Source: Moraxellaceae bacterium (GTDB taxonomy: Bacteria; Pseudomonadota; Gammaproteobacteria; Burkholderiales; Rhodocyclaceae). Taken from it: 37,238 nucleotides of DNA. The position numbers and the translations under genes are program-made. Shown here piece by piece: positions 31,964 through 37,238 of this stretch. The stretch is from positions 1 to 37,238 of the forward strand of contig JAVHYF010000039.1 in assembly GCA_031119205.1 (NCBI GenBank), in the 5' to 3' direction. Within the stretch, counting starts at the first letter, position 1. Each line of letters starts with the position of its first letter. Below the pieces are notes generated by a model, which did not search any database, was not told where the DNA came from, and saw only the letters and a list, made by a program, of their open reading frames with translations.

Positions 31964-33076
31964 ATGAGCAACAGCCGTTTCGACCGTCGCGATTTCCTCA
32001 AGGCCGGCGCTGCAGCCGGCAGCGTCTTCATGCTGCCGGGCATCGTCTCGGCGCAGGGCAAGCCGATCACCGTGGGCGTCATCTACGTCGGTCCGCGTGA
32101 CGACTTCGGCTACAACCAGGCACAGGCGCAGGCCGCTGCCGCAGCCAAGAAGATGGCCGGCGTGAAGGTGCTGGAAGAGGAGAAGGTGCCCGAGACGGTG
32201 GCGGTGCAGAAGAGCATGGAAGCGATGATCGAGCAGGACGGCGCCAGCCTGATCTTCGCCACCTCCTTCGGCTACTTCGACCCGCACATGCTGAAGGTGG
32301 CCGCCAAGTATCCCAAGGTGTTCTTCGCCCACTGCGGCGGCATGTGGACCCAGGGCAAGCACCCGGCCAATACCGGCAGCTTCTTCGGCTACATCGACGA
32401 GTGCCAGTACCTGTCCGGCGTGGTCGCCGCGCACGTGTCGAAGAGCAAGAAGCTGGGCTTCATCGCGGCCAAGCCGATCCCGCAGGTGCTGCGCAACATC
32501 AACGCCTTCACCATGGGCGCCAAGTCGGTCGATCCGGCCTTTACCACCCGCGTGATCTTCACCGGTGACTGGAGCCAGCCGGTGAAGGAGGCGGAAGCCA
32601 CCAACAGCCTGCTCGACCAGGGTTGCGATGTGTTCACCTGCCACGTCGACGGCCCCAAGGTTGTCGTGGAAACCGCCGAGAAGCGCGGCGCCTTCACCTG
32701 CGGCTACCACGCCAGCCAGGCCGCGCTGGCGCCCAAGGGCTACCTCACCGGTGCCGAGTGGGATTGGTCGACCCCCTACGCGACGCTGATCGGCGCGGTG
32801 AAGGAGGGCAAGCAGCCGCCCAACTTCCTGCGCGGCGGCCTCAAGGAAGGCTTCGTGAAGATGTCCGCCTACGGCCCGGCCGTCCCGGACAAGGCGAAGA
32901 AAGCCGCCGACGACATCAAGGCGAAGATGGTCAAGGGCGAGTTCCAGATCTTCAAGGGCCCGCTGAAGGACAACAAGGGTGCAACGGTGATCGCCGCCGG
33001 CACCACGCTGAGCCAGCAGGACCCGAAGCTGGAAGCGATGAACTACCTGGTCGAAGGCGTCATCGGTCAGATCTGA
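31964..33076 (+). CDS. BMP-family ABC transporter substrate-binding protein, Tat-type leader
   Basis: 370 aa. The leader FDRRDFLKAGAAAGS carries the RR-x-F-L-K twin-arginine motif (Arg8-Arg9), with cleavage near VSA (residue 30), so export through Tat as a folded protein is likely. The mature part is of the Bmp/PnrA/Med family: VGVIYVGPRDDFGYNQAQ, ATSFGYFDP and FFAHCGGMW. This family normally binds purine nucleosides or, in nitrogen clusters, other small ureido compounds. First gene of a unit under a sigma-54 promoter; followed after 406 bp, containing a large hairpin, by two cognate permease genes. The ligand is unknown; a urea oligomer would fit the context. Confidence 0.92.
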   Translation: MSNSRFDRRDFLKAGAAAGSVFMLPGIVSAQGKPITVGVIYVGPRDDFGYNQAQAQAAAAAKKMAGVKVLEEEKVPETVAVQKSMEAMIEQDGASLIFATSFGYFDPHMLKVAAKYPKVFFAHCGGMWTQGKHPANTGSFFGYIDECQYLSGVVAAHVSKSKKLGFIAAKPIPQVLRNINAFTMGAKSVDPAFTTRVIFTGDWSQPVKEAEATNSLLDQGCDVFTCHVDGPKVVVETAEKRGAFTCGYHASQAALAPKGYLTGAEWDWSTPYATLIGAVKEGKQPPNFLRGGLKEGFVKMSAYGPAVPDKAKKAADDIKAKMVKGEFQIFKGPLKDNKGATVIAAGTTLSQQDPKLEAMNYLVEGVIGQI

Positions 33077-33141
33077 CCGGGCGCACTGACGACCGGAGCT
33101 GGGCACCGGCGCGGGGGTTCGCCATGCAGCCATGCGCTGCA

Positions 33142-33214
33142 AGCGGGCCTCCCGCCCCGGCGCACCAGACGGGGCAGGGCGCCCCGGTGTGGGCTGGGCA
33201 ATGGGAGGCCCGCT
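33142..33214. repeat. Large inverted repeat between binding-protein and permease genes
   Basis: Perfect 12-bp arms agcgggcctccc (33142-33153) and gggaggcccgct (33203-33214), with an inner gccccg/cggggc stem. It sits in the 406-bp gap before the first permease gene, which otherwise holds no recognisable gene. No T-run follows, so attenuation or mRNA stabilisation is more likely than full termination. Confidence 0.75.
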
Positions 33215-33482
33215 GCTGCCGCAGAGCAGTATCCGCGCAGATGGACCCGTGGAACAGGGACGGGGCACGTCTTGGGTTCGGCGCGGAAGGAGCGGATGGC
33301 GGGGACATGGTGTTCAACCCACACCGGGGCGCCTTGCGGTGGATCGTCGCCAGCGTGCAACGGCACCGCGTGTCCGCTCGCATGTTCCTTGCGTGAGCTG
33401 TTGGTGACTTGCGCGGTGCTTTGACACTGAGCTGCGCAGCGACCTGCATTCCCCTGATCGTGACCGGACCTGACCAGACGTG

Positions 33483-34601
33483 ATGAGCACACCACGCAGT
33501 TTCGAATGGCTTGAACGCATCCTCATTCCGGTCGGCGCCGTGCTGGCCGCGATGCTGCTCTTCGCACTCTTTGTCGGCCTCGCCGGCTATCCGCCGCTGG
33601 AAGTCTTCGAGCTGCTCTACAAGGGCGGTTTCGGCAGCAGCTTCTCGTGGAACAACACCCTGCAACGCGCGGCGCCGCTGATCCTCACCGGACTGGCGGT
33701 GGCGATCCCCGCACGTGCTGGCCTCGTCATCATCGGTGGCGAAGGCGCGCTGGTTCTTGGCGGCCTTGCCGCCGCCATCGTCGGCGTGTGGGGCCTGGGC
33801 GGGCCGGCGCTGCCGGTGCAACTGGCCATGCTGCTCGCCGCCACCCTCGCCGGTGCGCTGTGGATCGGCCTGTGTGGCTGGTTGCGTCATGCGCGCGGCG
33901 TCAACGAGACGATCAGCAGCCTGCTGCTGGCCTATATCGGCATCGCCCTGCTGAACCACTTCGTCGAAGGTCCGCTGAAGGACCCGGCGAGCCTCAACAA
34001 ACCCTCCACCGCGCCGATCGGTGACACCCTGATGCTGGGCATGACGCCGGGCTTCGACGTGCATCTCGGCCTGGGTATCGGTGTGGTCGTCGCCCTGTTT
34101 GCCTGGGTGGTCACGCGCTTCACGACCGCCGGGTTCGCGCTGCAGGTGGTGGGCGGAAACCCGCGCGCGGCGCAGCTCGCCGGTCTGCGTACCGGTGCCT
34201 GGCTGATCGGCGCCTGCGCCGCGGGGGGCGCGGCGGCGGGACTCGCCGGCGGCATCGAGGTGGCGGCGGTGCACGGCGCGGCCAACTCCTTGCTGATCGT
34301 CGGCTACGGCTACGCCGGCATCCTGGTGGCCTTCATGGCGCGCCACAACCCGCTGGCGGTCATTCCGGTGGCGATCCTCATCGGTGGCATCAACGCAGCC
34401 GGCGGCATGCTGCAGCGTCGCCTCGACATGCCGGACGCGGCGGTGCTGGTGCTGCAGGGCATGGCCTTCGTGCTGATCCTCGCCAGCGAAACCCTGTACG
34501 GGCGCATCAAGTTCAAGCGCGCCGCGAAAGCCACGGCGCCAGCCGTGACCACCACTGTGACCGCACCCACCATCGCTACGGCCAGCGGGGAAAAAGTATG
34601 A
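33483..34601 (+). CDS. BMP-type (sugar/nucleoside) ABC transporter permease 1
   Basis: 372 aa. Branched-chain/ribose-type permease (BPD_transp_2 family) with roughly nine hydrophobic segments. Family marks are PARAGLVIIGGEGALVLGGL and RGVNETISSLLLAYI, both seen in YufP/NupP-like permeases. ATG 33483 is preferred over the GTG one codon earlier. A hydrophilic Ala/Thr-rich tail ends the protein. It overlaps the next permease by ATGA coupling and would form its partner in the channel. The expected two-domain ATPase gene, usually located between the binding protein and the permeases, is missing at this position. Confidence 0.9.
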   Translation: MSTPRSFEWLERILIPVGAVLAAMLLFALFVGLAGYPPLEVFELLYKGGFGSSFSWNNTLQRAAPLILTGLAVAIPARAGLVIIGGEGALVLGGLAAAIVGVWGLGGPALPVQLAMLLAATLAGALWIGLCGWLRHARGVNETISSLLLAYIGIALLNHFVEGPLKDPASLNKPSTAPIGDTLMLGMTPGFDVHLGLGIGVVVALFAWVVTRFTTAGFALQVVGGNPRAAQLAGLRTGAWLIGACAAGGAAAGLAGGIEVAAVHGAANSLLIVGYGYAGILVAFMARHNPLAVIPVAILIGGINAAGGMLQRRLDMPDAAVLVLQGMAFVLILASETLYGRIKFKRAAKATAPAVTTTVTAPTIATASGEKV

Positions 34602-35530
34602 ACGAAACCGCACAGACTCTCGGCCTGTGGAGCATTCCGCTGGCCGTCATCGGCGGCGCGATCCGCGTGTCCACGCCCTTCCTGCTGGTCAGTCTCGGCG
34701 AGTGCATCACCGAGAAATCCGGCCGCATCAACCTCGGTCTGGAAGGCATCCTCGTCATGGGCGCGATGGCGGCCTACGGCACCTCGCTGGCCACCGGCTC
34801 CCCGTGGATCGGCCTTTGGGTCGCGGCCCTCGTCGGCGCCGCCTTCGGCCTGCTGCATGCGGCACTGTGCAGCCTGAAGAAGGTCAATGACATCGCCATC
34901 GGCATCGCCATCATGATGTTCGGCACCGGGCTGGCCTTCTTCCTCGGCAAGCCCTATATCCAGCCCAAGGCCCCCAACCTGCCGGCGATCGAGCTGGGGG
35001 CGTGGAGCGATTCGCCGCCGGTGCAGGCGGCGCTCGCCATCAACCCGCTGTTCCCGGCCGGCATCGCGCTTGCCATCTTCCTGCACTGGGCCTTCCGCAA
35101 CACCGCCTGGGGGTTGAAGCTGCGCGTGGTGGGCGACAGTGGTGATGCCGCACTGGCGCTGGGCATCCGTGTGCTGCGCATGCGGGTGGTGGCCACCATG
35201 CTGGGGGGCGCGCTGTCCGGCCTCGGCGGTGCATTCCTGTCGCTGTACTACCCCGGTAGCTGGAACGAGGCGCTTTCCTCCGGCCAGGGCCTGATGGCCG
35301 TGGCGCTGGTGATCTTCGCGCGCTGGGAGCCGATCCGCTGCCTGTGGGCCGCGCTGCTCTTCGGTGGCGCCGGCGCACTCGGACCGGCGCTGCAGGCGGC
35401 GGGCATCTCCAGCGGCTATCACCTCTTCAACGCCGCACCGTACGTGCTGACGCTGGTGATCCTGATCGCCAGCTGCTCGCCGAAACGCAGCCTGCAGGGC
35501 GCGCCGGGCGAACTCTCCCTTACACGTTGA
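34598..35530 (+). CDS. BMP-type ABC transporter permease 2
   Basis: 310 aa. Second BPD_transp_2 permease, with the typical start of the YufQ/NupQ group: FLLVSLGECITEKSGRINLG then LEGILVMGAMAAYG. KKVNDIAIGIAIMMFGTGLAFFLG and GVRVLRMR-like GIRVLRMRVVATMLGGALSG further support the family. Translation is coupled to permease 1. The formamidase gene begins 14 bp downstream, so the transporter and enzymes are cotranscribed. Confidence 0.9.
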   Translation: MNETAQTLGLWSIPLAVIGGAIRVSTPFLLVSLGECITEKSGRINLGLEGILVMGAMAAYGTSLATGSPWIGLWVAALVGAAFGLLHAALCSLKKVNDIAIGIAIMMFGTGLAFFLGKPYIQPKAPNLPAIELGAWSDSPPVQAALAINPLFPAGIALAIFLHWAFRNTAWGLKLRVVGDSGDAALALGIRVLRMRVVATMLGGALSGLGGAFLSLYYPGSWNEALSSGQGLMAVALVIFARWEPIRCLWAALLFGGAGALGPALQAAGISSGYHLFNAAPYVLTLVILIASCSPKRSLQGAPGELSLTR

Positions 35531-35544
35531 ATGGAAGCCGTGGC

Positions 35545-36546
35545 ATGAGCGGACTGGGTGGACTCAACAAATCACCGAACGGGGTCGTCGTCGGCCTCGT
35601 GCAGATCCAGAACCCCTGGATCGTCACGCCGAACGACGTGGCGCGGCAGACGGCGCGCATCGTCGAGCTGGTGGGCAAGGCCCGCCGCAACAACCCGGGC
35701 ATGGACCTCGTGGTGTTTCCCGAGTACAGCCTGCATGGCCTGTCGATGGACATCAACCCGGCCATCATGTGCACGCTGGACGGGCCCGAGGTCGCCGCCT
35801 TCAAGGCGGCCTGCATGCAGCACCGCATCTGGGGCTGCTTCTCCATCATGGAGCTGAACCCCGGCGGCAATCCGTACAACAGCGGTCTCATCATCGATGA
35901 CACCGGCGAGATCCGTCTGTACTACCGCAAGCTGCACCCATGGGTGCCGGTCGAGCCGTGGGAGCCGGGCAACATCGGCATCCCGGTGTGCGAGGGGCCG
36001 AAGGGCAGCAAGCTGTCGCTGATCATCTGCCACGACGGCATGTTCCCCGAGATGGCGCGCGAGGCCGCCTACAAGGGCGCGGAGATCATCCTGCGCACTG
36101 CCGGCTACACCGCACCCATCCGGCATACCTGGAAGATCACCAACCAGACCAACGCCTTCCACAACCTCGCGCAGACCGCCAGCGTGTGCCTGTGCGGCAG
36201 CGACGGCAGCTTCGACTCGATGGGCGAGGGCATGTTCTGCAACTTCGACGGTACCGTGATGGTGGAAGGCAGCCACCGGCCGGACGAGATCATCACCTGC
36301 GAGCTGCGTCCTGACCTCGTTCGCGAGGCCCGTCTGCACTGGGGTGTGGAGAACAACATCTACCAGCTGGGCCATCGCGGCTACGTGGCGGTGAAGGGCG
36401 GCGCTCAGGACTGCCCCTACACCTTCATGCACGACATGGTGGCCGGCAAGTACCGGCTGCCCTGGGAGGCGGAGGTCGTGCACAAGGACGGCACGTCCTG
36501 CGGCTTCGACGTGCCGGAACGCCGCTACAAAGGCCCCGAGGCCTGA
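35545..36546 (+). CDS. amiF: Formamidase AmiF (nitrilase superfamily)
   Basis: 333 aa against 334 in Helicobacter pylori AmiF. Hydrolyses formamide to formate and ammonia. Nitrilase-fold triad: Glu60 (VVFPEYSLHG), Lys129 (YYRKLHPWVP) and Cys162 (IICHDGMFPE). The string EPWEPGNIGIPVCEGPKGSKL and the end GFDVPERRYKG are specific to the AmiE/AmiF branch, and the start MSGLGGLNKSPNG resembles AmiF more than AmiE. Lies between the permeases and the isochorismatase-like gene, in the same unit. It may act on formamide or on another small amide released in the pathway. Confidence 0.9.
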   Translation: MSGLGGLNKSPNGVVVGLVQIQNPWIVTPNDVARQTARIVELVGKARRNNPGMDLVVFPEYSLHGLSMDINPAIMCTLDGPEVAAFKAACMQHRIWGCFSIMELNPGGNPYNSGLIIDDTGEIRLYYRKLHPWVPVEPWEPGNIGIPVCEGPKGSKLSLIICHDGMFPEMAREAAYKGAEIILRTAGYTAPIRHTWKITNQTNAFHNLAQTASVCLCGSDGSFDSMGEGMFCNFDGTVMVEGSHRPDEIITCELRPDLVREARLHWGVENNIYQLGHRGYVAVKGGAQDCPYTFMHDMVAGKYRLPWEAEVVHKDGTSCGFDVPERRYKGPEA

Positions 36547-36576
36547 CACACACCACCAGACAGAAGACCCCACACC

Positions 36577-37238
36577 ATGAGCACCCTGAACTCCGCGCCC
36601 TACGCCTGGCCCTTCGACGGTGACCTGCGTCCCGACAACACCGCGCTGGTCATCATCGACATGCAGACCGACTTCTGTGGCGTCGGTGGCTACGTCGACC
36701 GCATGGGCTACGACATCTCGCTGACCCGCGCACCGATCGGTCCCATCGGCCGCCTGCTGGCGACGATGCGCGACAAGGGTTACTGGATCATCCACACCCG
36801 CGAAGGTCACCGGCCGGACCTGTCCGACCTGCCCGCCAACAAGCTGTGGCGCTCGCGCCAGATCGGCGAGGGCGGCGTCGGCATCGGTGACGACGGCCCT
36901 TGCGGCCGCATCCTCGTGCGTGGCGAACCGGGCTGGGAAATCATCCCGGAACTCGCGCCGCTGCTGGGCGAGATCATCATCGACAAGCCGGGCAAGGGCA
37001 GCTTCTGCGCCACCGACCTGGAGCTGATCCTGCGCGCGCGCGGCATCCGCAACATCATCCTCACCGGCATCACCACCGACGTGTGCGTGCACACCACCAT
37101 GCGCGAGGCCAACGACCGCGGCTTCGAGTGCTTGCTGGTGGAAGACGGCTGCGCGGCGACCGACGCTGGTAACCATGCCGCGGCGATCAAGATGGTGCAC
37201 ATGCAGGGCGGCGTGTTCGGCGCCACCGCGATGAGCGA
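36577..37238 (+). CDS. Isochorismatase-like cysteine hydrolase, biuret/triuret hydrolase type (3' end outside window)
   Basis: The first 220 residues are present and open to the edge. The triad of isochorismatase-like amidohydrolases is visible: Asp28 ([10 protein letters not shown]), Lys137 ([10 protein letters not shown]) and Cys170 ([10 protein letters not shown]), with the 33-residue Lys-to-Cys spacing reported for BiuH of Rhizobium. BiuH cleaves biuret to allophanate and ammonia; the relative TrtA cleaves triuret to carboxybiuret; GuuH acts on guanylurea; RutB on ureidoacrylate. Linkage to AtzEG and AtzF favours a biuret or triuret enzyme, and AtzEG without AtzD favours triuret. The subfamily cannot be settled from the visible sequence. 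It ends the sigma-54 operon in this window. Confidence 0.82.
   Translation, partial: MSTLNSAPYAWPFDGDLRPDNTALVIIDMQTDFCGVGGYVDRMGYDISLTRAPIGPIGRLLATMRDKGYWIIHTREGHRPDLSDLPANKLWRSRQIGEGGVGIGDDGPCGRILVRGEPGWEIIPELAPLLGEIIIDKPGKGSFCATDLELILRARGIRNIILTGITTDVCVHTTMREANDRGFECLLVEDGCAATDAGNHAAAIKMVHMQGGVFGATAMS

Noticed and set aside
33121-33400. Small coding frames within the BMP binding-protein/permease gap
   Set aside because: Compositionally biased, without ribosome sites or recognisable motifs; overlapped by the inverted repeat.

Overview
This is a GC-rich, gene-dense stretch of a Gram-negative chromosome, most likely from a betaproteobacterium (an Azoarcus/Thauera-like or Burkholderiales-like organism). 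That is inferred from codon use, a class I PHA synthase, an FNR-type box, Ugp, BMP and Dpp-type ABC transporters, twin-arginine leaders and abundant REP-like intergenic repeats. I see no rRNA, complete tRNA, CRISPR array, prophage or transposase.

Region 1 (1-8.8 kb) holds unlinked metabolic and regulatory genes: the N-terminal part of a fumarate-reductase/AprA-like flavoprotein and its UTRA-type GntR regulator, divergent from a LysR regulator with a perfect FNR box and a GntR-type palindrome between them; a membrane-anchored NPCBM protein; a Cache-HAMP-PAS-GGDEF diguanylate cyclase; class I phaC; and a metallo-beta-lactamase-fold hydrolase. Region 2 (8.9-13.5 kb) is a ugpBAEC glycerol-3-phosphate importer with REP-like hairpins between ugpB and ugpA and another inverted repeat pair after ugpC. 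Region 3 (13.5-15.9 kb) has an unknown membrane-anchored protein of lower GC, a short-chain dehydrogenase and a twin-arginine dienelactone-hydrolase-like protein.

Region 4 (16-37.2 kb) is the most interesting. It carries atzF (allophanate hydrolase) followed by a five-gene dipeptide/oligopeptide-type ABC importer; a 50-residue membrane protein; putA; an FCD-type GntR regulator; a HEAT-like lipoprotein; atzG-atzE (1-carboxybiuret hydrolase) on the minus strand; and, divergently, a BMP-family binding protein, two permeases, a formamidase (amiF) and an isochorismatase-like cysteine hydrolase of the biuret/triuret hydrolase type that runs off the window. Together these could take up a urea oligomer (triuret or biuret) and strip it to ammonia and CO2: isochorismatase-like hydrolase, then AtzEG, then AtzF. 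No cyanuric acid hydrolase (AtzD) is present, so triuret is the more natural source of carboxybiuret.

All three presumed transcription units of this system (atzF-opp/dpp, atzGE, BMP-amiF-hydrolase) carry a sigma-54-type -24/-12 element followed, right at the predicted start site, by one shared palindrome of consensus cWTGTATRCAA. This fits the FadR-subfamily (FCD) GntR regulator encoded between the two halves. NtrC-like inverted repeats lie upstream. The inferred design is dual control: nitrogen limitation through NtrC and sigma-54, and substrate through a GntR repressor. The operator and promoter matches are read directly from the sequence; the identity of the regulators and the substrate is inference.

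A second theme is that each of the three ABC importers has a 200-400 bp gap between the binding-protein gene and the first permease gene, and each gap contains a large inverted repeat.
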